DNA of 55,474 nt, taken from positions 1-55,474 of the forward strand of contig CAZJFC010000006.1 in assembly GCA_964545245.1 (NCBI GenBank), read 5' to 3'. How positions within the stretch are numbered: position 1 is the first letter of the stretch; every line of letters begins with the position of its first letter. The position numbers were made by a program, and so were the translations under genes. This DNA comes from CAZJFC01 sp964545245 (GTDB lineage: Bacteria > Pseudomonadota > Alphaproteobacteria > Rickettsiales > 21-14-0-20-44-7). Below, piece after piece: positions 27,523-36,048 of this stretch. Below the pieces are notes generated by a model, which did no database searches, had not been told where the DNA came from, and saw only the letters and a list, made by a program, of their open reading frames with translations.

Positions 27523-28254
27523 TTAACTGCCACCATAGCTTTGAATGAGGCTCCCGGCCACCATGAACCATCCGTCGACCAGAACGAAGAAAATAATTTT
27601 AAAAGGCAGTGAAACTACAACAGGCGGTAACATCATCATACCCATCGCCATAAGGATGGAAGCGACCAGCATGTCAATAATAAGGAATGGTACGAACAGC
27701 AGGAAGCCGATCTCAAATGCGCGTTTCAGCTCGGAAATCATAAAGGCGGGGATCAATATCCGCATGGGGGTGGCTTCCGCAGTTTCGATTTTCTCATTGG
27801 ACATATCAACAAAAAGCTGTAAATCCTTTTGGCGTGTATGTTCGAGCATAAACTGCCGGAATGGCATGATACCGCGCTCATAGGCGACTTCTTCACTTAT
27901 ATCCTCATTCATGAGTGGTTTTATTGCCTTATCATAGGACTCGGTGAATACCGGTTGCATAATAAAGGCGGTAAGGAACAGGGCAAGGCTGATAAGTACC
28001 GCATTTGGCGGGGTTTGCTGCAAACCGATTGCGGAGCGCAAGAGCGCGAGTACAACAATTATCCGTGTGAAGCTGGTTAGCATGATAAGTATACTCGGCG
28101 CGATGCTGAGAATCGTAATAATCGCAATGATCTGCACCAGGTTGGAGCTGAAAGAGGTTCCTTCACCACCTATATTGATATCAACGGAGCTTGCGGCAAT
28201 TGCTGCATAAGGGCAAAAAAACGCGAGCAGAAATACAATATATATAAAGCGCAT
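27523..28254 (-). CDS. fliP: flagellar type III export protein FliP
   Basis: 243 aa from the Met at 28254, which gives the usual signal-peptide start FIYIVFLLAFFCPYAAIA with AAGAG upstream. Core blocks are LTSFTRIIVVLALLRSAIG, LQQTPPNAVLISLALFLT, and the C-terminal GFLLFVPFLIIDMLVASILM with MGMMMLPP. FliP forms the export gate with FliQ and FliR. No other flagellar gene is in this window; glmU follows at one base. Confidence 0.94.
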   Translation of the reverse strand: MRFIYIVFLLAFFCPYAAIAASSVDINIGGEGTSFSSNLVQIIAIITILSIAPSILIMLTSFTRIIVVLALLRSAIGLQQTPPNAVLISLALFLTAFIMQPVFTESYDKAIKPLMNEDISEEVAYERGIMPFRQFMLEHTRQKDLQLFVDMSNEKIETAEATPMRILIPAFMISELKRAFEIGFLLFVPFLIIDMLVASILMAMGMMMLPPVVVSLPFKIIFFVLVDGWFMVAGSLIQSYGGS

Positions 28255-28358
28255 AGGCTCTTTTAACATGCGCGCGGGAAATTGCAAATTACATCGGAGA
28301 AAAGCAAAGCTTAACAATCATTTTATCAGGTATGTAGGCAGTTGCGCCAGATATACGC

Positions 28359-29330
28359 TTAGTTAAATTTGCATCCGCCGGCACGGGCCCCTAAATTCAT
28401 AGGGGACACGCATTGTTGCCTCAGGGCTGTATAATCTGTCTGGCAACCTTCTGATGGAGTGTTGGTACTGCTCCAGCTTCCGGCAAAAGAGGAAGATATA
28501 AAGCAGTCGGTGCAATAATGCATTTCGTTAAAAAATTCACTTGGGTCAACTGTATTATTCTTGTTGACGTCTATCCATGAGCTTCGGACGGCATATGTCG
28601 CAGTTCTGGTAAATTCGGGGTTGGTGTTAAAATGTTCACCGAAGCCAAATTTAGTTCCTGTCGTGGAACGGAAACCAGCCATCCTATATGTGGTTCTGGC
28701 AACAATAAATGACTGCCCCGGATACATTATTGTAGCCTTATGGTATCTTTCATTGGTTGTTCCGTCGGGAGCAGTAGAAGGGCACTCAAGATATGTTACT
28801 GTAGTCACTGTGTCTCCTGCTACGGTTGCGCTACCGGTAACAAAACCTCTCTTGGAGTTGGTTAGGAGGGAACCACTTGGAAGGTAAACTTCTGTTGGGC
28901 CAACCTTGTGGGCCCACATTAGCCTTGGTGCGGTCTGATTGAGTGTTGGATCCGTGATTATAGGCAGGCCGACGAAAGAGACTTCGGTTACTATATGGCT
29001 TTCATTTTGTATGGGGAACATCAGGAGCTGGTGTAAGTTCCTGATAATATTCCTAAGTTCAGTTCCGCCGCCCAGGCAACCTTCGGGAAAGCATGCACCA
29101 TCTCCATCAAGTGAGCTATTTGCAACCCTTCCCATACGGGAAACCACATAGGCAATGTCATTGGCGACGTTATCGACCTTGCGGGAGTACATGATGTTAT
29201 TGGAGACAACATAGACGCCATAAAGCAGCAGCAGCAGGAACGGGAAAAGTATGGCGAACTCAATTGCCACAGCACCCTCTCGGTCTGGTAGGAATGCCTT
29301 GTTTCTTATGTGAAAACTAAAATGCTTCAT
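28359..29330 (-). CDS. TadE/TadG-like pilus assembly protein with C-terminal extracellular domain
   Basis: 323 aa from the Met at 29330. The N-terminal TadE-type segment (DREGAVAIEFAILFPFLLLLLYG) is followed by a 250-residue domain with several cysteines (SWIDVNKNNTVDPSEFF, YCTDCFISS, CKF at the end) likely disulfide-bonded outside the membrane. The start overlaps the preceding TadE-like gene by 14 nt in another frame. No tad ATPase or Flp pilin is near, so the machine is elsewhere. Confidence 0.85.
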   Translation of the reverse strand: MKHFSFHIRNKAFLPDREGAVAIEFAILFPFLLLLLYGVYVVSNNIMYSRKVDNVANDIAYVVSRMGRVANSSLDGDGACFPEGCLGGGTELRNIIRNLHQLLMFPIQNESHIVTEVSFVGLPIITDPTLNQTAPRLMWAHKVGPTEVYLPSGSLLTNSKRGFVTGSATVAGDTVTTVTYLECPSTAPDGTTNERYHKATIMYPGQSFIVARTTYRMAGFRSTTGTKFGFGEHFNTNPEFTRTATYAVRSSWIDVNKNNTVDPSEFFNEMHYCTDCFISSSFAGSWSSTNTPSEGCQTDYTALRQQCVSPMNLGARAGGCKFN

Positions 29331-29853
29331 TTCTAACGACCGTGATTGAATATACATATTCTGGGATAACCCAGGAGAGCAGTTGGGTGAAACCGCCCCA
29401 TTTGTAACGTGCGGCATAAACTACGATTGCCCCCCTCTGGTCCTCAAGCGGAGGGATTCCCGGAGCTGCATCTTCAAAAATGAGCTTAGGGGCAGCGGCG
29501 TAGCTGTTCAGCTGCGCATATTGAGGCCCACTGTCAAAGTTGGGTACAGCGAATATCCTTATTTCAAGGTCTGAGCCGGCTGATGATATATCGCGGTAGA
29601 AACCGGCCATATGGCCTTTCATTATATCTGCTATTTCACCTTGGTTCCTATACCCTTGGGCGATACCCTGACGGGCGACTGCCCTTACACCCGTATTCAG
29701 TGTTGAATCAAGGAATACGGTAAGGCCGACTTCAATTATGCCGAGCAAGATTATAAAGAAGGGCAGTGCTATAATGCCGAATTCAATTGCAGCAACGCCA
29801 TCACGATTACGTCTTAAAATTCTAAACCGTTCCATAACCATAGAGATAATCAT
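29317..29853 (-). CDS. TadE-like pseudopilin
   Basis: 178 aa. Residues about 15-45 form the TadE signature (RNRDGVAAIEFGIIALPFFI) with Glu at the conserved position, then an extracytoplasmic domain. Mets at 29841 and 29835 are alternative starts. It is coupled by overlap to the second TadE-like gene. Family proteins are minor pseudopilins of the Flp/tight-adherence pilus. Confidence 0.88.
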   Translation of the reverse strand: MIISMVMERFRILRRNRDGVAAIEFGIIALPFFIILLGIIEVGLTVFLDSTLNTGVRAVARQGIAQGYRNQGEIADIMKGHMAGFYRDISSAGSDLEIRIFAVPNFDSGPQYAQLNSYAAAPKLIFEDAAPGIPPLEDQRGAIVVYAARYKWGGFTQLLSWVIPEYVYSITVVRNEAF

Positions 29854-29886
29854 ACCTGAAATCGGAAGTCAGCTTAAATGAATTAT

Positions 29887-30939
29887 TTATGACGCTGAGC
29901 GTAAAGTTTTCATTAAATTTTGATAAAATTGCAAATTATGCCACGTAAGCAGCATTGAGCCAAGGATTTCTCCTGATTTTACAAGATGATGCAGATAGGC
30001 GCGTGAATATTTGCCGGTTTCGCATATGGTTTCCGGGTCAAGGACACTGTTATCATCGGCGTGTTTTGAGTTACGCAGGTTTATTATCCCATGTGAGGTG
30101 AAAGCCTGTCCGTTCCTTCCATTGCGTGTGGGAAGCACGCAATCGAACATATCCACCCCGCGGTTTACCGCGCCGGTAATATCATCGGGTTTGCCGACTC
30201 CCATAAGGTAGCGGGGTGAGCTTTCCGGCATGTAGGGCATCAGGTCATCCAGAACCCTGAACATGATTTCCTGCCCTTCGCCAACGGCGAGTCCGCCAAT
30301 TGCATATCCATCAAACCCGATTGCGGTTAACGCTTCAATACTGGCCTTGCGTAAATCGGGATAAATGCCGCCCTGTACTATCCCGAACAATCCGTAGCCG
30401 GGGCGTTTTATGAAGGCTTTTTTGCTGCGTTCCGCCCATCGCATTGAAAGCTCCATGGATTTTTTCGCTTCTTCCCATGTCGCGGGATAGGGCGTGCATT
30501 CATCGAAGGCCATGGTTATGGTGCTGCCGAGCAGATGCTGGATTTCTATGCTGCGCTCCGGGGTGATAAGGTGTTTTGAGCCGTCAAGATGGGATTGGAA
30601 GGTTACGCCGTTTTCGTTGATTTTGCGTAATTTGGAAAGGCTCATCACCTGATATCCTCCGGAATCGGTAAGGATAGGGCCGCTCCAGTTCATGAATTTA
30701 TGCAGCCCGCCGAATTTATGTATGCGCTCTGCGGTGGGGCGAAGCATCAGGTGGTAAGTATTGCCAAGGATTATTTGTGCGCCTGTGGAAGCAACGGATT
30801 CCGGCAGCATGGCCTTAACAGTCGCGGCAGTGCCGACCGGCATGAAGGCGGCGGTATCAATCACCCCGTGCGCGGTGGTGATTTGCCCGATACGGCGCTC
30901 GCCGGTTTTATGTTTTATAGTGAAACTGAATTCTGTCAT
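29887..30939 (-). CDS. tgt: queuine tRNA-ribosyltransferase (Tgt) with altered zinc motif
   Basis: 350 aa from the Met at 30939 (the longer reading has a non-family N-terminus). It inserts preQ1 at position 34 of tRNAs for Asn, Asp, His and Tyr. Present are DSGGYQVMSLS, GIVQGGIYPDLRKASIE, GGLAVGEG and VDMFDCVLPTRNGR with the nucleophilic Asp. The usual C-x-C-x-x-C zinc cysteines before YSRAYLHHL are reduced: the segment reads PETICETGKYSR, keeping one cysteine. The later His (TWHNLQFY) is conserved. queA is 0.4 kb away. Confidence 0.92.
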   Translation of the reverse strand: MTEFSFTIKHKTGERRIGQITTAHGVIDTAAFMPVGTAATVKAMLPESVASTGAQIILGNTYHLMLRPTAERIHKFGGLHKFMNWSGPILTDSGGYQVMSLSKLRKINENGVTFQSHLDGSKHLITPERSIEIQHLLGSTITMAFDECTPYPATWEEAKKSMELSMRWAERSKKAFIKRPGYGLFGIVQGGIYPDLRKASIEALTAIGFDGYAIGGLAVGEGQEIMFRVLDDLMPYMPESSPRYLMGVGKPDDITGAVNRGVDMFDCVLPTRNGRNGQAFTSHGIINLRNSKHADDNSVLDPETICETGKYSRAYLHHLVKSGEILGSMLLTWHNLQFYQNLMKTLRSAS

Positions 30940-30955
30940 GCACGCCTTATAAGGG

Positions 30956-30985
30956 TTGACAGCGCAATAGGCAAAATGATATATA
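30956..30985 (+). promoter_or_regulatory. sigma-70 promoter for the 117-aa gene
   Basis: Consensus -35 TTGACA (30956-30961), 18-bp spacer, -10 TATATA (30980-30985). Predicted start about 20 nt before the ATG at 31012. It lies just upstream of the divergent tgt start. Confidence 0.6.
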
Positions 30986-31011
30986 TTAAAATGATTTAAC
31001 CATAGGGTTGT

Positions 31012-31365
31012 ATGGAATATACAAGTTATTTCGCGCAAGGCGTAGCAACAGGAAAAGCAAGGGTAATCATTGATAATGACTCTGCGTTTATTTACTTTCC
31101 ACGTGGAGTAGGGTTTTCTGAGAGGGAGCGAATATTCAATTCGTTATTGAATTTGGTTGAGGCTGTATCCAATGATGGATTGCATGGGCAATATAATGAA
31201 AACAATGAAATTCACCGTCCGGGAGGTATCCGTTATGACTTTTCTCATGACCGCGTAAATCCTGATGTAGTTAAACAGATAATGGATAGGGATGAAATTC
31301 GCTATAAACACCAGATGTGCGATGTCAGCGATGATCTTGCGCAGCAATTAATCGCTAGGCGATAA
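31012..31365 (+). CDS. hypothetical protein, 117 aa
   Basis: Soluble 117-aa protein, no signal peptide. I do not recognise it. The first third is strand-rich (GKARVIIDNDSAFIYFPRG), followed by an amphipathic helix (ERIFNSLLNLVEAVSN) and a charged C-terminus. It has its own strong promoter between tgt and queA, and its last 11 bases overlap the queA stop on the other strand. Confidence 0.68.
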   Translation: MEYTSYFAQGVATGKARVIIDNDSAFIYFPRGVGFSERERIFNSLLNLVEAVSNDGLHGQYNENNEIHRPGGIRYDFSHDRVNPDVVKQIMDRDEIRYKHQMCDVSDDLAQQLIARR

Positions 31366-32326
31366 AACACGCGTCACCATAAGAGAAAAACCTGAACTTC
31401 TTCTCAATCGCATATCCATAAGCCTGTTTCATTTTATCAGTTCCGGCGAGGGCGGAAACCAGCATGAACAGCGTTGATTTAGGCAGGTGAAAATTGGTTA
31501 TCATCGCATCCACAACCCTGAATTCATAACCGGGCGTAATGAAAATATCAGTTTCTCCGCAACCTGCTTTTCCGCCTGATGATTCCAGCACGCGGCAGGA
31601 AGTGGTTCCGACTGCAATTATTCTTCCGTTACTTTGTTTTGCCTGCTTAACGGCAGCCTCGGTTTCCGGTGAAATTTCATACCATTCGCTGTGCATTTTA
31701 TGTTCTGCGACATTCTCCGTTTTTACCGGCTGGAACGTTCCCGCGCCGACATGGAGTGTTACAAAAGCCTTGTTCGGGATTTTTGCGAGCAGGTCTTCCG
31801 TGAAATGCAACCCTGCTGTGGGTGCGGCTACCGAGCCTTCGGTTTTTGCGTAAACCGTCTGGTATTTTATTTTATCGGAATCCGAATCGGCGCGTTTTAT
31901 ATATGGCGGCAGCGGCATATGCCCATATTTGTGAACCAGTGAATCATTGCTTAATTCCACCTCAATTTCACCGTCATCATCCTTGCTGAGGATTTTTATT
32001 TTCAGTTCACCTACAACCAGCTCATCGCCGGTTTTGAGTTTTTTGCTGCCTCTTATAAAGGCCGTCCAGTGTCCTTGCGCTTTTTTCCTGTGCAGTAATA
32101 TTTCAAACTCACGGCCATTGCTTTGCGCGTATAACCTTGCCGGGATAACTTTGGAATTATTAAAAACCAGCAGGTCATTTGGCTGTATAAGCGAGGGCAG
32201 CTCATTGAATTTCCTTTCGCTGAATCCGTCGCCAATAACCAGTAAACGCGAAGAATCGCGCGGCTCAGCCGGGTGGCCGGCAATCAGTCCTTCGGGCAGG
32301 AAAAAGTCAAAATCAGAAAGTTTCAT
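31355..32326 (-). CDS. queA: tRNA preQ1(34) S-adenosylmethionine ribosyltransferase-isomerase
   Basis: 323-aa QueA, which converts preQ1 in tRNA to epoxyqueuosine. It starts MKLSDFDFFLPEGLIAGHPAEPRD and carries DDGEIEVEL, GSVAAPTAGLHFTEDLL and ATTSCRVLES-like (GTTSCRVLES) motifs, and MITNFHLPKSTLFMLVSA near the end. Length is slightly below the E. coli enzyme. With tgt it supplies two consecutive queuosine steps; the 117-aa gene on the opposite strand separates them. Confidence 0.95.
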   Translation of the reverse strand: MKLSDFDFFLPEGLIAGHPAEPRDSSRLLVIGDGFSERKFNELPSLIQPNDLLVFNNSKVIPARLYAQSNGREFEILLHRKKAQGHWTAFIRGSKKLKTGDELVVGELKIKILSKDDDGEIEVELSNDSLVHKYGHMPLPPYIKRADSDSDKIKYQTVYAKTEGSVAAPTAGLHFTEDLLAKIPNKAFVTLHVGAGTFQPVKTENVAEHKMHSEWYEISPETEAAVKQAKQSNGRIIAVGTTSCRVLESSGGKAGCGETDIFITPGYEFRVVDAMITNFHLPKSTLFMLVSALAGTDKMKQAYGYAIEKKFRFFSYGDACFIA

Positions 32327-32367
32327 GGCCGGAATATCGGCTATTGCCTAGAAACTCGCAACCTAAA

Positions 32368-32991
32368 TTAAACTTTGAATGAGAAGGTGACGCTGTCAGT
32401 ATCTTTGGAAATGGAAACATCATTACCGTTGTCTTCGCAAAGCTTGCGGGTGTAATAGACTTGTATCAGTTTTGAGTCGACCTGTTCTTCGGGAAGGTTT
32501 CCTTTCAGGCAGTTTTCATAATCAGGGTTTAGCTTTATTGCATCGCCTTTAGCGGTAATACTGGCCTTTTCATCATTGATTTCAAAGGTGAGCGTTCCAC
32601 CCCGTATAAGCGAAGCTGCTCCGATAACCAGCAAGTTCAGTATTATTTTCTTTTGTATATGTGTGATTTCTACACCAGACTGGTCTGTATGCCTGTCTTC
32701 CCAGACAAGTTTTATTTTGCCATAGGCAAAGAAATTTTTTGCCAGAGTGTATGCTTCCGTAAGGCTTGCCGGGCTTCCTGGCACCCCAACGCCATAAGCC
32801 TGCCTGTAATACTGGACGCGTGCAACGGCTTCCTTGGAGGCGGATTCAATCAGGTCGGCTGCCTGGCTTTGGACGTCTTTCATTTCTTCACGCAGGAATT
32901 CCGCCCCGTTGCTTACGGCTCCTACCGGGCCGGTTATATCGTGGCAGAATTTTGTGCATAGCATTTCGGCGATTTTTGTGGATTGTGACAT
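32368..32991 (-). CDS. chpT: ChpT-like histidine phosphotransferase
   Basis: 207 aa. The four-helix-bundle motif FCHDITGPVGAVSNGAEFL places the phosphorylatable His at residue 17, as in Caulobacter ChpT (CHDxxGPxGAxxNG). The C-terminal part is a degenerate GHKL-like domain without ATP-binding boxes. ChpT relays phosphate from CckA to CtrA and CpdR, controlling the cell cycle or motility. cckA and ctrA are not in this window. Confidence 0.88.
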   Translation of the reverse strand: MSQSTKIAEMLCTKFCHDITGPVGAVSNGAEFLREEMKDVQSQAADLIESASKEAVARVQYYRQAYGVGVPGSPASLTEAYTLAKNFFAYGKIKLVWEDRHTDQSGVEITHIQKKIILNLLVIGAASLIRGGTLTFEINDEKASITAKGDAIKLNPDYENCLKGNLPEEQVDSKLIQVYYTRKLCEDNGNDVSISKDTDSVTFSFKV

Positions 32992-33184
32992 TAATTCAGT
33001 CCCTGTATGTTATATATTTGATATTATTGATAATTTGTGAGTAAGTGCGCTCATGCTTAACCATATAATAATTAACGGTTAAAAAATTGCTAATATGACC
33101 GGAATATTATGGATTTATTGGAAAACATTGCAATTTACTGTTGCAAAAACCTTCATTATGACGTATCATAAAGAAAGTTTTTGG

Positions 33185-33212
33185 TTGACGTAGAAAAATT
33201 GTTGCATATTCT
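33185..33212 (+). promoter_or_regulatory. promoter of the S24-type regulator
   Basis: TTGACG (33185-33190), 16-bp spacer, TATTCT (33207-33212). A small inverted repeat CAAC-caaca-GTTG (33221-33233) lies in the leader and could be an autoregulatory operator. Further upstream two direct copies of TTGCAA (33128 and 33141) occur 13 bp apart. Confidence 0.5.
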
Positions 33213-33243
33213 CGGCTATTCAACCAACAGTTGAGAGTTAGAA

Positions 33244-33927
33244 ATGAATGAACCGGCGATAAAAATGGAAAAATCTAATATTAACAGGCCACTTGTTGCC
33301 AGAATCAGGGCGCAGATGTTACGCAAGGGGTTGAACCCTAAAACACTCGCAGAGCGTGCAAACGTTGGGCGGTCCTTTGTTTATGATATTATAAACGGCA
33401 AATCGACCAATCCAACGAGCAGCAAGCTCACGGCAATTGCGGAACAACTGGGGGTAAGTGTGCAATACCTGCTTACCGGTGTCCACCCCATACTTGGGCC
33501 GAAGCAGCGCGAATGGAGCGACCTTGTCGAAATTCCTTCAATAGCGGTAGAAGGTGGGCAGGGAGGTAACGTTATCGTCACGGTTGATAGCGAGAAAAAG
33601 CCTTATTTTTTCCGCAATGACTGGATCAGGAACAACCTGAAGTCCCGCGCGGAAGATTTGCGCAGTTTTTTTGTCCATTGCGACAGCATGGCGCCGACAT
33701 TGCAGGAAGGTGACGTTATCCTTGTGAATATTTCAATACGCACGCCAAACCCACCGGGTGTTTTTGTCATGTTTGACGGGATGGGGCTTTCCACCAAGCG
33801 CCTTGAGATGATCTCAATGGAAAAAGTGCGTGTGCTTTCCGACAACCAGAGATATTCGCAATATGAGCGGAATATTTCTGAGATCAATATTATAGGTCGT
33901 GTTGTCTGGGTTGCCAGGGAGCTTTAA
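33244..33927 (+). CDS. XRE-type HTH / S24 peptidase-domain repressor
   Basis: 227 aa. Residues about 20-75 form a lambda-repressor-like HTH (KTLAERANVGRSFVYDIINGKS). The C-terminal half is an S24/LexA-type domain with the Ser/Lys dyad S148 (HCDSMAPTLQEGDVI) and K185 (LSTKRLEM). Such proteins are phage-type repressors or stress regulators that can self-cleave. The expected Ala-Gly cleavage pair is not obvious between domains. No phage genes surround it, so a host regulator is favoured. GAGAG precedes the ATG. Confidence 0.87.
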   Translation: MNEPAIKMEKSNINRPLVARIRAQMLRKGLNPKTLAERANVGRSFVYDIINGKSTNPTSSKLTAIAEQLGVSVQYLLTGVHPILGPKQREWSDLVEIPSIAVEGGQGGNVIVTVDSEKKPYFFRNDWIRNNLKSRAEDLRSFFVHCDSMAPTLQEGDVILVNISIRTPNPPGVFVMFDGMGLSTKRLEMISMEKVRVLSDNQRYSQYERNISEINIIGRVVWVAREL

Positions 33928-34011
33928 AGCGGCAAATTGCGTCGTGTTAGTTACATTGTCTGCCTGCGTGGGTAATTCCTGCCTTGCAACATAAACTTAA
34001 CATAATTCAGC

Positions 34012-34039
34012 TTGATTCAGCATTCCCGCGGGATATAAT
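34012..34039 (+). promoter_or_regulatory. sigma-70 promoter abutting the lipoprotein start
   Basis: TTGATT (34012-34017), 16-bp spacer, TATAAT (34034-34039). The ATG is at 34049, so the leader would be about 3 nt or absent. Confidence 0.6.
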
Positions 34040-34048
34040 CACAAGATT

Positions 34049-34543
34049 ATGTCAAGATTGTTAGTTGCAGCGGCTTTTGCCATATGTTTTGTAACTTCAT
34101 GCTCGGGGACCCGTTCGGCTTCGGTTGTTCCTTACCAATCACGCGACAAGCAGCTTTCCTGCCGTGAGATACTTCTCGAAATGAATGAGGCGGAAGAATA
34201 CAGGAAATCCGCCGAGAAGAACAAAGATGTCGGGATGACCAGCTTCCTTGCCCCTCTTGGCTATGCTTACACAATCACCTCCGCCAATAAGGCAATTGAT
34301 TCTTCCAACGAACGTATAAAATACCTGCAGGAAGTTTATAACATCTCCGGCTGCACAGGCGGCAATTTCGCGGTTGACCCAAATACGGGGCTGACACCGC
34401 AGCAGATGCAGGGGCATACATTCACCAGCGGTTATCCGACGCCAAGCCCGCAGCAAATGCTGACCCAGCCACCGCCAGCGCCCGTACCGGTTTCGCCGCA
34501 ACCGCAGTTCCAGCAGCCTGTGCCGCGCGGATATAGCTTCTAG
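34049..34543 (+). CDS. putative lipoprotein, 164 aa
   Basis: Signal peptide ends in a lipobox (FVTSC), so the mature protein should be lipidated. The central helical part includes CREILLEMNEAEEYRKSAEKNKD and a short hydrophobic segment (FLAPLGYAYTI), a layout I associate with small conserved lipoproteins of unknown role. The last 55 residues are Pro/Gln-rich (PTPSPQQMLTQPPPAPVPV) and probably unstructured. thiL follows. Confidence 0.75.
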   Translation: MSRLLVAAAFAICFVTSCSGTRSASVVPYQSRDKQLSCREILLEMNEAEEYRKSAEKNKDVGMTSFLAPLGYAYTITSANKAIDSSNERIKYLQEVYNISGCTGGNFAVDPNTGLTPQQMQGHTFTSGYPTPSPQQMLTQPPPAPVPVSPQPQFQQPVPRGYSF

Positions 34544-34565
34544 TGTTTTGCAAAAAGGTTCCCAC

Positions 34566-35414
34566 GTGAAAGAATTTGATTTGATCAAATCCCTTATCAG
34601 GCCGCTGTCAGGTGCGGGAGCGTTTAACCTTGCCGATGATTGCGCCGGATTTGGCGAATATATCATTACAAAAGACATACTCTCTTCAGGGGTGCATTTC
34701 TTCCCTGATGACCCGCCATATAACCTTGCGCGCAAGGCACTGCGCGTGAACCTTTCCGATATTGCGGCAAGCGGCGGTGAGGCTTTTGGCTTCATGCTGG
34801 CGCTTGCATTACCGCGGGGAACGTCCAAAAAATGGCTTGAGGAATTTTTTTCCGGGCTTAAGCAGGATATTGCTAGTTTTAACCTTCAGCTTCTTGGCGG
34901 CGACACGATTTTTCACGATGCAGCTTTGCTTATTTCAGTTACGGCAATTGGCAGGGCAAAAAAGCAGATATTGCGTAGCGGGGCGAAGCCGGGGGATAAT
35001 ATTTTCGTCAGCGGTGAAACAGGGAAGGGATATCTTGGGTTAAAATCCAGGCTGGCTGGGCGTAATGATAAGTTTTCCGCGCATTATGATTTACCGCAGC
35101 CGCGTTTCGATATCTCACGCAAAATAAACAATATCGCCACTTCCTGCATTGACGTTTCTGATGGGCTGTTGGCCGATTTGGGACATATATGCGTTGAATC
35201 ACAGGTTGGCGCGGAGATATTCTCCGGCCAGATTCCACTGGCAGGTGAAGGGAATTTGCTTGAACTGCTTTCCGGCGGTGATGATTATGAATTGCTGTTC
35301 ACGGCAAGGGAAGAATCGGTCGAAGGGTGCAGTAAAATAGGAAGAATTATCCCCGGCGAAGGGATTGTTTTGGATGGTGATCCCATTGCTCCAAAAGGTT
35401 TTGAGCATGGTTGA
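34566..35414 (+). CDS. thiL: thiamine-monophosphate kinase
   Basis: 282 aa from a GTG at 34566, preceded by AAAAAGG at 7 nt; a TTG at 34548 is less likely. ThiL phosphorylates thiamine monophosphate to the diphosphate cofactor. Visible are DDCAGFGEYIITKDILSSGVHF, RKALRVNLSDIAASGG, LLGGDTI and CIDVSDGLLADLGHIC with the C-terminal SGGDDYELLF. The first Asp-Asp motif has Cys-Ala in place of the usual Ala-Ala-like pair, otherwise normal. It converges on bamE with 5 bp between stops. Confidence 0.93.
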   Translation: MKEFDLIKSLIRPLSGAGAFNLADDCAGFGEYIITKDILSSGVHFFPDDPPYNLARKALRVNLSDIAASGGEAFGFMLALALPRGTSKKWLEEFFSGLKQDIASFNLQLLGGDTIFHDAALLISVTAIGRAKKQILRSGAKPGDNIFVSGETGKGYLGLKSRLAGRNDKFSAHYDLPQPRFDISRKINNIATSCIDVSDGLLADLGHICVESQVGAEIFSGQIPLAGEGNLLELLSGGDDYELLFTAREESVEGCSKIGRIIPGEGIVLDGDPIAPKGFEHG

Positions 35415-35419
35415 AAGGA

Positions 35420-35857
35420 TTAGAAGCCTTGCCTGCTTTCGCCGTCAGTATTGAACCTGCCTACGTTGCCGAGAATCTGCTCGATAACGCCAAGCTCATG
35501 CCCTGCGGTGGGTGTTCTTTCCCTCGATATGGCGAATTCGCGCGCGCTGTTTTTATCGAATACTTCAACATATTGCACAACGTCGTTTTCATCAAAAGTG
35601 ATGGCAAGGACTTCCTGCTTGGTGATGTTATCACTGCCATATAGTGAGCGGTTTTTATGGGTATTGATGTAGTACCATACATCGTTGCCGTAAGTTGAGG
35701 TGGTTGAAGGCGAGCCGAGGAGGGAGACAATATCAGCCTTGGTCGAGTCCGCGCTTATCTGGGAGGTTTTTGTCTCACGCAGCTCCGCCCCGCGTGTTTC
35801 CTTGATTGTTGTACAGGCGGAAATGGTAATAATCGCAACGGCCAGAAAGATTCTCAT
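35420..35857 (-). CDS. bamE: BamE/SmpA-family outer-membrane lipoprotein
   Basis: 145 aa. Lipobox ISAC near residue 15, then the BamE fold: ADIVSLLGSPSTTSTYGNDVWYYI, ITFDENDVVQYVEVFD. BamE is an accessory lipoprotein of the BAM complex that inserts outer-membrane barrels. The C-terminal tail of about 30 residues is longer than in E. coli. A TATAAA-like box ends 8 nt before the ATG. Confidence 0.88.
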   Translation of the reverse strand: MRIFLAVAIITISACTTIKETRGAELRETKTSQISADSTKADIVSLLGSPSTTSTYGNDVWYYINTHKNRSLYGSDNITKQEVLAITFDENDVVQYVEVFDKNSAREFAISRERTPTAGHELGVIEQILGNVGRFNTDGESRQGF

Positions 35858-35925
35858 GTGGCTAATTTATATGCCATGCGTCAAAAGTCAAACAGCATAC
35901 GCAAATTTTTAATTCCAATTTATCC

Positions 35926-36048
35926 TTATTGCTTTAAACTGCCAGGCGCAGGAGGATATCCTGCCGGGTCTTCAAAAACCCGCATAAAGCGGTTGGCATC
36001 AACCGAGATGATGTTGTCTTCCCGTCCGTTATGGCCGGGAGGCGGCAA
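35926..36048 (-). CDS. possible 40-aa small ORF (TTG start), low confidence
   Basis: A minus-strand frame upstream of bamE reads from a TTG at 36048 to TAA at 35926. The product contains GHNGREDNIISVDANRFM and RVFEDPAGYPPAPGS, which looks more like ordinary protein than random translation. An ATG alternative exists only within FMR. No good ribosome-binding site is seen, and the same DNA forms the plus-strand hairpins described separately. It could be a small protein, the remnant end of a decayed gene, or chance. Confidence 0.3.
   Translation of the reverse strand: MPPPGHNGREDNIISVDANRFMRVFEDPAGYPPAPGSLKQ

Noticed and set aside
33128..33146. operator formed by the two TTGCAA copies
   Set aside because: Only two short copies, 13 bp apart and not next to the promoter; too weak to call.
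33244..33927. prophage marked by the S24-type repressor
   Set aside because: Flanking genes are chpT, a lipoprotein and thiL; no integrase, structural or lysis gene is present.
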